In this document: in pieces, positions 54,312 through 62,469 of the stretch
How positions within the stretch are numbered: position 1 is the stretch's first letter
How the letters are laid out: every line of letters starts with the position of its first letter
Assembly: GCA_002356515.1 (NCBI GenBank)
Contig: AP017605.1
Coordinates: 5,565,020-5,629,019, forward strand
Direction of reading: 5' to 3'
DNA length: 64,000 nt
Source of the DNA: Mesorhizobium loti
Lineage (GTDB): Bacteria > Pseudomonadota > Alphaproteobacteria > Rhizobiales > Rhizobiaceae
The notes under the pieces: generated by a model
What the model was told of the DNA's origin: nothing
Database searches by the model: none
Seen by the model: only the letters and a program-made list of their open reading frames with translations
Translations under genes and position numbers: made by a program

Positions 54312-54828
54312 GGATTGTTCCTTCAATGCGCAGTGTGGGCCGCAGAAGCGACCGTTTGAGTGCGGTCCAGCGAAAACGGCCCAGGTAGCGATAGAGCCCG
54401 ATCTCCTCGAACCTAATCGGCTTGGCGGCAAAGCGAGGCAGGATCATCGCGATGTGACCCGGCTCGGCGATCATCGGGTGCAGCCGATCAGATTCGCTTT
54501 GCCCGGCACTGCCGGGGTGGGTGTGAACGTCGGCCACGACAACCTCGCCACGTTCACGGCAGATGTTCCACAAATCCGCCATCGAGCCGCCGTCGATCTC
54601 GATGATGCCGGTATCGAACGCGTGAGGATCGATCTCGTCGTAGAACACGATAGAGGTGATCCTGCGGTGCGCAGTACTCGGTCCCAGAAGGAAAGCGCCG
54701 CTTTCCCGGTGGTTGCCGCCACGCGCTCGCAGCCCTTGAAGAAGTTCGAGCCACAGGTCGACCGGGATCGAGAGATCAGGCGGCTGGCCGAACAGGCGCG
54801 AAATAAGCGAACGAAGCCAAAAGGTCAT
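54304..54828 (-). CDS. JAB/MPN isopeptidase, ubiquitin-like operon 2 (BilC-like)
   Basis: Encodes 174 residues. JAMM motif: Glu42 in RESGAFLLG, His102 and His104 in VVVADVHTHPG, Ser111 and Asp114 in SESDRLHP. Probably removes the Ubl from targets or matures it. ATG 54828 starts inside the end of the E2 gene (53-base overlap); an ATG at 54843 is also possible. Confidence 0.9.
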   Translation of the reverse strand: MTFWLRSLISRLFGQPPDLSIPVDLWLELLQGLRARGGNHRESGAFLLGPSTAHRRITSIVFYDEIDPHAFDTGIIEIDGGSMADLWNICRERGEVVVADVHTHPGSAGQSESDRLHPMIAEPGHIAMILPRFAAKPIRFEEIGLYRYLGRFRWTALKRSLLRPTLRIEGTIHG

Positions 54829-55252
54829 GGATGATCCCCACATAGTGAACAATTCCGCTGGCGGGCTTCCAGAGCAGTTCGGGATGCTCCACGATCCATT
54901 GCTCGTGCCCGGGCAACGCCATTCGGTCACACGGTAAATAAAGGGCCGCAGCGTTCCAGTTTGGATTGAACGCCGCCGCCACCCGGCCCGAACCCTTCGG
55001 CCAATATTCTGCGGCAAGCGGCGCGCCGGTCTCTATGTCGCAAGGCCTGGCGTTCGGCAGTTGCGCTGGATAGCCGTCCAGAAGAAAACGGAACCCCCAC
55101 TCGGTGCCATCGCGCGCTCTTATCGCGAAGTCGGCAGTCGGCCACGCCACGCGCAGCAAGCGCCATTGTTGTTTGATCGTGCCGAGCTGGAAATCAGGGC
55201 GCTCCAGGTGTTCCCGGAACGCCCTTTCCTCGGCTGTCACCAAGGCCTCCAT
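54776..55252 (-). CDS. E2-like conjugating enzyme, ubiquitin-like operon 2 (BilB-like)
   Basis: Encodes 158 residues. E2-fold pattern: EWGFRFLLDGYPAQLPNARP (the YPxxxP turn), then FNPNWNAAALYLPCDRMALP with the candidate catalytic Cys108, GHEQWIVEHPELLW and a helical C-terminus. The start overlaps the Ubl stop as TGATG. Differs clearly from the E2-like protein of operon 1, so the two operons are not recent copies of each other. Confidence 0.82.
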   Translation of the reverse strand: MEALVTAEERAFREHLERPDFQLGTIKQQWRLLRVAWPTADFAIRARDGTEWGFRFLLDGYPAQLPNARPCDIETGAPLAAEYWPKGSGRVAAAFNPNWNAAALYLPCDRMALPGHEQWIVEHPELLWKPASGIVHYVGIIHDLLASFAYFAPVRPAA

Positions 55253-55722
55253 CAGCCCTGCACCAACTTCTTGCGGACCAGGTCGAACACAATGGCGCAG
55301 CTTTCACCGGTGAAGCTGCCCAGATGTGCATTCTGCGGCGGCTGGACGCGGCTACCATGGATCTGGAGGACGTGCTCCTCGGCCTCCTCCTTGCCAAGGC
55401 CCGCCCTTTCCACGGCCCAGCGCGTCACCTTGGCGATCGTCGCCGAGGGCGCAAACTTGTGCTTGAAGGCTTCCGTCTTGTAGTGGACCGTGACGTCGAC
55501 CTTGCGGCAGCGGTGGGCATGGAACACCGGGTGATCATGGCCATGGAGCGGGTGGTGGTGCTCCAGGGGCTCGTCGTCGTCCTCCTTGAAAATCAGGAGC
55601 TCGGCGACATCGATACCGCGCTCCTTCACCAAGGCAAGGAGATCACCGACGACGGCAGCTCCTTCCAGTTCGAGGCGATCGAGAGGCTCGGCTCCGGCCG
55701 CGAAAAAGATTACAGTCTTCAT
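55252..55722 (-). CDS. ISG15-like double ubiquitin-like protein, operon 2 (BilA-like)
   Basis: Encodes 156 residues with two apparent beta-grasp units: KTVIFFAAGAEPLDRLELEG with VVGDLLALVKERGIDVAELL (1-50), a His-rich linker (EHHHPLHGHDHPVFHAH), and VDVTVHYKTEAFKHKFAPSA with TRWAVERAGLGKEEAEEHVL up to IVFDLVRKKLVQG. Ends in a single C-terminal Gly, ready for activation. The double-Ubl form is the defining trait of bacterial ISG15-like (BIL) systems, shown to conjugate onto phage structural proteins and impair virions. The His-rich linker could bind metal, an unusual feature. Confidence 0.85.
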   Translation of the reverse strand: MKTVIFFAAGAEPLDRLELEGAAVVGDLLALVKERGIDVAELLIFKEDDDEPLEHHHPLHGHDHPVFHAHRCRKVDVTVHYKTEAFKHKFAPSATIAKVTRWAVERAGLGKEEAEEHVLQIHGSRVQPPQNAHLGSFTGESCAIVFDLVRKKLVQG

Positions 55723-55883
55723 TTATCAGTTTCCTCTGTTTCGGCACGGCAACAGGCCGCCCTTGAACATTGGATCGGCTGAGCTCCCTCAAAGCGGAAA
55801 GGCCGCTGCCAAGATTTTTCGAAGATTGATTTTCGCCGCTAGTGCTTCGGCCGCCAAACGGTGCTGCCGAGGAAAGGTCCCGG

Positions 55884-58800
55884 TCAGGCTTCGGCGTTCG
55901 GCGCGGCGCAAATGAAGAGGTAAGGACAGCGCGGGCAGCGGAAATCGTCCTTCCTTGGCTCGTAGAGCCCGTCCCGAATATCTGCGATCGCCGCCTCGCA
56001 GTCGTCCAGACGCTTGTCGAACTTCGCCTTTGTCTGGCCAATCTCAAGCACGGAGCCCAGGAGCAGGTAATGGTTCTCGACACGCGTCTGGGGGCCGAGC
56101 GTCTCTTCGACGGCTTTGAGAAGAAGGGTCGCTGACAGCCGATCCGCATCACCGGTCGATTGCCGCCCCGAACGGATTGTCTTGACAACGTGGTTGTCGC
56201 CGTCGCGAACGACGCGGTCCACCTCCAGGCCGACGATCTCGCCACCAATGGCCGTGGAGAGGCGGCCATTGGTGGCGGCCGCTCCAGCCGCCGAAGCGTG
56301 CAACCGATCGAGCATCGACATGGTCAGCTTGCGATATGCAGCGCCAAACATGTGCTCTTCGAGCTCGCTTTCACGCCACGCCTGGTCAAAAATCGCAGCG
56401 GCTTCGGCGCGATCATATTCGACGCCTTCGCCGAGTTGGCGAACGAAGGCGATCACCTTTTGCACGCAGCCATGCGCGGCAAGATATGCGCCCGCCTTGG
56501 ATCGCTGTGACAGGCCCAGGACGCGCGCGTAGAAGAAGCGGCGCGGACATTGGGAGTAGCGCTCCACATCATCTGCTGTCAGCTCATCAGGGGCAGCCGG
56601 AAGGCGAATAGGGTGGTAGCTCGGCGGGGGCAATTTGCGGATCACGCCGGCGATGGAATGACCCGGGCCGACGGGAACACGCTCGAGAAATTTTGATGGA
56701 TTGGCCTTCCGGCCGTTTCGCGTGGTCGGCCGATAGAGTCTGAGGTGCCTCTTTGCCCTCGACATGGCAACAAAGAGGATGCACTCCTCCTCCGCCTCGT
56801 GAGCGTCCTCCTCCTCGGGGCCTAGCATTCCGACCGGCGCGGGGCAGGCCGGCGGTCGGTTTGGTGCGGGAACCGCTCCAGCGTAAAGCCCCGGCAGGTG
56901 GACCGCCTCGAACTCCAGGCCCTTGGATGCGTGAACGGTCATAAGGCGCACCCCGTCCAGCCCGCCCAGTTCGGGCGGAAGCTGTCTGAGGTCGCGCTCG
57001 TCGGCAAGCATGATCATGTGGCGGATGCGATCAAGGGCGCGGCGGATCGGTGTTCCCTTACCGTGGAGGGGCATGGCACGCAGCGCATCGAGGAGTTGGC
57101 GCACAGCGACCCGACGCAGGTCATCGGACGGCGACTGACCCGACAGAACCGTCCTTACATAGTCGCTTGTGTCAAAAAGAAACCGGCTAAGCGCCAGCCA
57201 GGGTGTGGTGCCTTGGGTGGTCCCTTGCAGGTGACGGGCCAACATCATCAGTCCGGCAAGCCCGGCCGGTGAAATTTCGTTCAAGCTCTCTATTTTTCTG
57301 AGAAGATCGAGAACCCGCTGCTCGGTAGTGCGTGCGGCCCCAATGACCTTCAGCACATCCTCCAGGGGAATGCGATATTCGGGAAGACCAGCGATACGCA
57401 CCAGGCCGGTGCCCGCGCTGTCGGAAATGATCGAAAGTAGGGAAAGCAGATCGCGAACCTCTGCGCGCTCAAAAAGCGGCCCGAGATAAAGAACGGGTAT
57501 TCCCCGTGCCTCGAGCTCCTCGGCAACAGTGGCAAGCAAGCCGTTGCTTCTGGCAAGAACAGTCTGGGAGCGAAGCGAAACGCCTCTTGCCTCGAGCTCG
57601 CGGATTGACCCGGCAAGGACGTCCATCTCGGCCTGGGTGTCGGCGCATGGAAAAATGGATGGGCTCTCACCGATCGAACCGATTGCGGCATGCAGCGTGC
57701 TGGTGCCTGCGAAGGCGCTGACTTTCATGGTGGCGCCAAAGGCCGTGTAGGCCTCGACGATCTCTTCGCTTGAGCGGTAGTTCTCTTCCAGGCCGTCCCT
57801 TGTTCCCACGGAGTAGTCAGCTTCAAACCTGGCTATGTTTGCCGCGGATGCGCCACGGAACCGGTAGATGGACTGACGGGCGTCGCCTACGACCCACAGA
57901 TTGCTGCCTTCTGCAACGATTTCCTTGACAAGCATCGCGCTGGCGCGGTTCACGTCCTGGTATTCATCTATATGGACGTGGGTGAAGCGCTTGCGCATTC
58001 CCTCCCGAAAATCCTGGTCCGAGCGCATCAACAGTGTCGGTCGCATGATCAGATCGCCATAGTCGACCGCCCGGTCCTTGATGAGCTGGTTTTGATAGTG
58101 CTCGTAGACCAGTGCTACTTCGCGCGCCTTCTCGGCAGCCACCACTTCGTCATCCGTCTGTGCCCTCACGCGCATTTGTTCGGCAGCCCGAGCGTAGTCT
58201 TTCCAGGTCCACAATTCGTCCTTGGCGCGCGCGATCGCTCGCAATATGTCGCGAAGCACCAGCGCTGGCTCGAAGAGATTGAGGTAGTGCTTCAGATCAA
58301 GGGCTGGCAGGACCTCCTCAAGCATTGCCACGCCTTCACTGGCGTCGACGATCTTTGGATCGTCCGAGACACCGAAAAGCGCGTGGTGCTTGCGGATCGT
58401 GTCCAATCCGAAAGCATGAAATGTTCCGGTCCAGACATTGACGGCGCTTGAGCCTGCCACGCGCTGGACGCGTTCCGCCAGTTCCAGTGCTGCCCTGTTT
58501 GAGAACGTAAGAGCCAGGATCTTCTCGGGTGGGACCTTGTCCGCGATCAGAGAGACGATCCTCGCGGTGAGGGTCTTGGTCTTCCCGGTTCCAGGTCCGG
58601 CCCCAAGCAGGAACGGCGACCCGCGATGATCGACCGCACGGGCCTGCGATTCATTGCAACTGTCGTTTGCGGGACTGAACGTCTCGGCAGTGGGCTGTAC
58701 GTCAGGCAGGAGCAGGCCGTCGGCAAGCTGCTGCAGGGTAGTGTCATAGCGCACCTTGAGGTCTTCAGAGATGCGACTTGCATTCATTCCTTGCAGAAAT

Positions 58801-59225
58801 AGTTGTTTGGCGAGCGGCCGCGGCAAAATCAGCTCTCGTCCAAAACTGTTGGCCTGGGCCTCTCGGCGCTCCTTGATGCCATAAGTCTCAATGCGCTGGC
58901 TGGGATCCCCGCCATTCGCTTCTGAGCGGGGATAATAGCCCTTCTCAACACCATCATGGACTTTGAAGTGACCAATCTCATGGGCAATCACCTCGGCCAG
59001 CTCGTCATCGGCCAGGTCATTACGCACGAATATGAATTTGAACTGACGATCGAGCGCGCCATGCGCACCGTCCAGCTCATGGTAGTCCGGTTCATGTGGT
59101 CGGATGGTGAGCCCGAGGTGTTTTGCCGCCCCGCGAGCAACCTCGATTGCTGTCAGAGAATCCGACAGTGAGGCGTCTTTCCTGAGCGCCCGAGCAAGTG
59201 CGCGAATTGCTGCAAACTGGTCCAA
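55884..59225 (-). CDS. ImmA/IrrE peptidase - UvrD helicase - PD-(D/E)XK-like fusion
   Basis: Encodes 1113 residues in three parts. Residues 1-175: zincin of the ImmA/IrrE type (VIAHEIGHFKVHDG, His82, Glu83, His86; Glu122 in EAQANSFGRELILP). Residues 190-900: SF1 UvrD/Rep helicase with GAGPGTGKTKTL (208-219), HIDEYQDVNRA, GDARQSIYRFRGA, LMTVHASKGLEFEAVHLPGL and CILFVAMSRAKRHL. Residues 915-1113: an AddB-like nuclease and Fe-S region with SQCPRRFFYARVLGL and the closing CPRCPYLFIC (1097, 1100, 1106), but at the active site GLEVDRVVRDGDNHVVKTIR lacks the D/E-x-K pair, so DNA cleavage is doubtful. Co-directional with two small genes upstream and 160 bases before the BIL-like operon. Likely a defence or DNA-repair protein whose peptidase could relieve a regulator on DNA damage. 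Confidence 0.85.
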   Translation of the reverse strand: MDQFAAIRALARALRKDASLSDSLTAIEVARGAAKHLGLTIRPHEPDYHELDGAHGALDRQFKFIFVRNDLADDELAEVIAHEIGHFKVHDGVEKGYYPRSEANGGDPSQRIETYGIKERREAQANSFGRELILPRPLAKQLFLQGMNASRISEDLKVRYDTTLQQLADGLLLPDVQPTAETFSPANDSCNESQARAVDHRGSPFLLGAGPGTGKTKTLTARIVSLIADKVPPEKILALTFSNRAALELAERVQRVAGSSAVNVWTGTFHAFGLDTIRKHHALFGVSDDPKIVDASEGVAMLEEVLPALDLKHYLNLFEPALVLRDILRAIARAKDELWTWKDYARAAEQMRVRAQTDDEVVAAEKAREVALVYEHYQNQLIKDRAVDYGDLIMRPTLLMRSDQDFREGMRKRFTHVHIDEYQDVNRASAMLVKEIVAEGSNLWVVGDARQSIYRFRGASAANIARFEADYSVGTRDGLEENYRSSEEIVEAYTAFGATMKVSAFAGTSTLHAAIGSIGESPSIFPCADTQAEMDVLAGSIRELEARGVSLRSQTVLARSNGLLATVAEELEARGIPVLYLGPLFERAEVRDLLSLLSIISDSAGTGLVRIAGLPEYRIPLEDVLKVIGAARTTEQRVLDLLRKIESLNEISPAGLAGLMMLARHLQGTTQGTTPWLALSRFLFDTSDYVRTVLSGQSPSDDLRRVAVRQLLDALRAMPLHGKGTPIRRALDRIRHMIMLADERDLRQLPPELGGLDGVRLMTVHASKGLEFEAVHLPGLYAGAVPAPNRPPACPAPVGMLGPEEEDAHEAEEECILFVAMSRAKRHLRLYRPTTRNGRKANPSKFLERVPVGPGHSIAGVIRKLPPPSYHPIRLPAAPDELTADDVERYSQCPRRFFYARVLGLSQRSKAGAYLAAHGCVQKVIAFVRQLGEGVEYDRAEAAAIFDQAWRESELEEHMFGAAYRKLTMSMLDRLHASAAGAAATNGRLSTAIGGEIVGLEVDRVVRDGDNHVVKTIRSGRQSTGDADRLSATLLLKAVEETLGPQTRVENHYLLLGSVLEIGQTKAKFDKRLDDCEAAIADIRDGLYEPRKDDFRCPRCPYLFICAAPNAEA

Positions 59226-59825
59226 TCAAGCTTCCAGGTGCGCGAGCCAAAACTGTTTGTCATCTGGACTGAGGTCCGAACTTCGGATCGCTTCGGCGAA
59301 GCTTATCTTCGCACCCGTGCGCCTGCCGGAAGGCGCGAAATAATCAGCCGCGGCGTTGATCTGACCCGATGCCAGATGTGACCAGACGTCTGCCATACTC
59401 GCGCCGGTGGCGTCTGCAAGCCAGGCAATCAACTTTCCCGGAATGGTGGTCTCGTCAATGCGGCCCCTGACAAGCTGACGCAGGATAATCAGGTCGACGC
59501 GGCATCGTTCAGCCAATGCTTGTAGGTCATCAGTTGACAGTTTCTCGAACGGGTCGATCGCAGCAGGCATCGTCAGCTGCCAAAACCGCTCCAACAATAT
59601 TGTATGCTCCGAAACTGTCTGTTGAACGGTAAGGATGTCGTCCGACAAATCACTTCCATCCGAAGCGAACCATTCGGCGGCAAAGGCCAGAATCTCGGCG
59701 CGCAGTTGCGGGTTCTCGTTTGCGATCTGATTGATGCGGTCAGCGGTGGCGCCATCCTCGAGCTCGAGGTGCACGCCGGCCAGTATATCGTCAAGCTGAT
59801 CCATAGGGATTGGGTTGCTGTTCAT
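59226..59825 (-). CDS. Unknown protein coupled to the peptidase-helicase fusion
   Basis: Encodes 199 residues, acidic. Not recognised. It contains LSTDDLQALAERCRVDLIIL RQL followed by TIPGKLIAWLADATGASMAD, which could be an atypical helix-turn-helix, and ends in a polar tail (DDKQFWLAHLEA). The stop touches the start of the fusion gene and the start lies 4 bases after the sigma-like gene, so the three are one transcript. Because ImmA/IrrE peptidases usually pair with an HTH repressor substrate, it is a candidate partner of that peptidase; this is inference from position. Confidence 0.7.
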   Translation of the reverse strand: MNSNPIPMDQLDDILAGVHLELEDGATADRINQIANENPQLRAEILAFAAEWFASDGSDLSDDILTVQQTVSEHTILLERFWQLTMPAAIDPFEKLSTDDLQALAERCRVDLIILRQLVRGRIDETTIPGKLIAWLADATGASMADVWSHLASGQINAAADYFAPSGRRTGAKISFAEAIRSSDLSPDDKQFWLAHLEA

Positions 59826-59829
59826 GGCC

Positions 59830-60594
59830 TCACTCTTTCCCGCGCCTTTGGCGTGGCGCGCTCTCCTCGCTCGCCCGGGCCTTCCGGCTCGCGCTCTTGA
59901 TCAAATATCGGACGTTGCGGTCCGTGCAGCCCATCTGCTCGCCTGCTTCCTTCTCGGTCAGGCCAGCCTGATGAACGTAGAATATGGCCAGGCGCTCCTT
60001 TTCGGTGAGCAACTCGTAGATCTGGTTCAACATAGCCTTGGCTTCCGCCAAAGGCATCGACCCACCCTTGGCCAGGCTCAGCGAATCCGCAGCCTCCTCG
60101 CCGGTCAGGTCGGAGCCCGGTTCGATCAGGTCCTCGCGCGCGACCTCGGTTCTCGTGCGAAGCCGAACGGCGGCCTTTGCAGTCAGATAAAGCCGCTCCG
60201 CACCGAGCTTGAAACTCATCTCGAAGATGTCTAGGCGGTCGGTTTCTATCAACTTCAATGCCTTGTCCTTGACCAGATCGTCCACGCGCTCCCTGTCCAG
60301 GTCCGACATATCCCTTGTCATTGAAGCGCCGGCCCGCTGCAGCCTTGAGAAGAACGCAACGATCAGGGCATCATATTGCGCAGTAGGTCGGTTCGGCTTG
60401 CAGTTTCGCATCAGGTAGACAAGCGTCTGAGGCCGCAGCTTGCCCGCCGCAGCCAGAGCAAACGCCTTTGGCAGCGGCCATTCAAGGACCGCCTCTATCT
60501 CGGCCGCCACCGCGTCCGGCCGGACGTAGCGCTCGCCTTGTTTGTTCGATCCCGCCAGTGGCTTCACCGGGCTCTCCCTTGGCAATCCAGTCAT
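59830..60594 (-). CDS. Sigma-70 region-4-like regulator
   Basis: Encodes 254 residues from ATG 60594 (the frame is open 79 codons upstream without support). The C-terminal 60 residues have LNQIYELLTEKERLAIFYVH and QAGLTEKEAGEQMGCTDRNV RYLIKSASRKAR, the sigma region 4 helix-turn-helix. The upstream part is helical with no clear region 2, so it may be an ECF-like factor of unusual build or a DNA-binding regulator. First gene of the operon with the unknown protein and the peptidase-helicase fusion. Confidence 0.7.
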   Translation of the reverse strand: MTGLPRESPVKPLAGSNKQGERYVRPDAVAAEIEAVLEWPLPKAFALAAAGKLRPQTLVYLMRNCKPNRPTAQYDALIVAFFSRLQRAGASMTRDMSDLDRERVDDLVKDKALKLIETDRLDIFEMSFKLGAERLYLTAKAAVRLRTRTEVAREDLIEPGSDLTGEEAADSLSLAKGGSMPLAEAKAMLNQIYELLTEKERLAIFYVHQAGLTEKEAGEQMGCTDRNVRYLIKSASRKARASEESAPRQRRGKE

Positions 60595-61209
60595 CTGGTA
60601 CTCTTTGATCTGACGAAGAATGAAAAAGCGGAAAGAGGAATTTTCACTTTTTTCAAACCCGCGTTTCCACCCCGCCAACTTGAGTGCCGCGGGGGCCTGC
60701 CATCTTCGGTGATGTAGGCCCAGAAACGGGTTGTCTGAAGCGATTCGACCTTTGCAGCCAATTTTCACGAAACGAAGTTCGCGAAAATGCACTCGTTTTC
60801 GTCGATCAATATTTTCCACGGAATATTTCAAAACTATAGCGCCGGAATAACAGGCGGGACATTGTTTTGAACCAAAAGTCGGACCACGATTCGGTCAGCT
60901 GCTTGCTATGAGCCAGGATGAGTACCGCGAATTCTGAAGGGCGTCGGACCAGGCCTTTGCTCCGTGGGTGTGAGCGACATATGCTCCACGAGAAGATGGA
61001 GTGCGGCAGGACTGCAGCGCTTGCATCCCCGCATAATGCCAGAATGGATAGCGACTTTCCTCATCGACGCATCGAAACTGTTGCTCAAGGCAGACGGACT
61101 TTGCTACCGAAAACCAAGAGGCTTTCGCCGCTTGCCAAGACGGTTCGGCGAAAATTTGACTTGGCGTAAGCTTTCGCTTGAGCTTCCGTTCGCCAGGAGA
61201 GCATTCCGA
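60595..61209. other. Divergent promoter region
   Basis: No gene is recognised in 615 bases. It should contain the promoters of the sigma-like operon (left) and of the SbcD-like gene (right). The frame upstream of 61210 is open but carries no domain and is probably not translated. Confidence 0.5.
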
Positions 61210-62469
61210 ATGGCATTTCGATTTATCCACACGGCCGACATCCATCTCGATTCGCCGTTGCGCTCGCTTGCGCTGCGCAATCCCGAGCTCGCCGAACTCG
61301 TCGGAGATGCCAGCCGACAGGCCTTCACCGCGATCGTGGATCTGTGCCTTGCGGAGCATGTCGATGCTCTGGTCATTGCCGGCGATCTTTACGATGGCGA
61401 CCAGACCTCGATGAAGACGGCGCGCTTTCTGGCCGCTCAGATAGCGCGTCTCCATCAGGCCGGTATCAGGGTCTACATGATTCGCGGCAATCATGACGCC
61501 ATGTCGCGGATTACGAAGCAGCTCGTGTTGCCCGACACGGTGACCATTTTTGGAGGCCGCTGCCAATCCGTGATGCAGCCTGGCGCTGGGGTTGACGTCG
61601 CGTTCCATGGGCTGAGCTTCGCCAGCCCAAAGGCACCCGAAAGCCTGCTGCCCAAATTTGCCGCCCGGCAAGAGGGAGCTGCGAACATCGGCATCATGCA
61701 TACGAGCCTGGCCGGCTCCCCAGGCCATGACGTTTATGCACCTTGCAGCGTCGCCGACCTGCACGGCCACGGCTTTGACTACTGGGCGCTTGGCCACATT
61801 CACGTTCGTCAGGTGTATTCCGGCGCGAGCAAGCTCGTGATGCCAGGGATCCCTCAGGGGAGAGACGTCAATGAGGCCGGCGAGAAATCGGTCACCCTGG
61901 TGACCATTCGCGATGATCGCTCTGTCGAGATCGAGGAGAGGCTCACCAGTGTCGCGCAGTTCGAGCGGGTGCGCGTCGATCTGACCGGGGCGTCGGAATG
62001 GAGCGACGCCATCGTCCGTATCCGAGCAGGACTGGAGCAATCCCGGGAGGGTGCGAGATCGCGCTACCTTGTTGCCCGCCTTGGCTTGGTCGGCACTTCT
62101 GCCCTTTCATGGTCACTGATGCGCGACCGGGACTTGGCTGTCGCAGAAGCCGAACAGGCAGCCGAGCAGGTGGGCGATACCTGGGTGGAGAAGCTGGAGC
62201 TTGCTCTTTCGGCTCCCGGTGTCGGGGATTTGGAAAGCGTTGCAGATCCCACTTTGGAACTCGCACAATCCATGCGTGCCAATGCCGGCTCAGAAGCATT
62301 TCGGTCCGACGCGCGAGAATTCATATTGAAGACGATCGCGGACTTGCCGCCCGATGCCCGTGGTTTCGCCGGCAGGGACGAAGCGGGGCTCGAACAGTTT
62401 CTCGACGATGTGCTTGCCGGAAGCGTCGACCTGGTCACGGCAAGGCTCAAGGCCGGTGCAACGCGATGA
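61210..62469 (+). CDS. SbcD/Mre11-like DNA repair metallophosphoesterase
   Basis: Encodes 419 residues from ATG 61210 (AGGAGA 9 bases upstream). Calcineurin-like phosphoesterase motifs in order: FIHTADIHLDSPL (Asp10, His12), VIAGDLYDGDQ, VYMIRGNHDAMS, IGIMHTSLAG and YWALGHIHVRQV. The C-terminal 150 residues lack a known domain. It overlaps the following gene by 4 bases; together they resemble the SbcCD/YhaO-YhaN pair, which processes DNA ends. Confidence 0.92.
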   Translation: MAFRFIHTADIHLDSPLRSLALRNPELAELVGDASRQAFTAIVDLCLAEHVDALVIAGDLYDGDQTSMKTARFLAAQIARLHQAGIRVYMIRGNHDAMSRITKQLVLPDTVTIFGGRCQSVMQPGAGVDVAFHGLSFASPKAPESLLPKFAARQEGAANIGIMHTSLAGSPGHDVYAPCSVADLHGHGFDYWALGHIHVRQVYSGASKLVMPGIPQGRDVNEAGEKSVTLVTIRDDRSVEIEERLTSVAQFERVRVDLTGASEWSDAIVRIRAGLEQSREGARSRYLVARLGLVGTSALSWSLMRDRDLAVAEAEQAAEQVGDTWVEKLELALSAPGVGDLESVADPTLELAQSMRANAGSEAFRSDAREFILKTIADLPPDARGFAGRDEAGLEQFLDDVLAGSVDLVTARLKAGATR

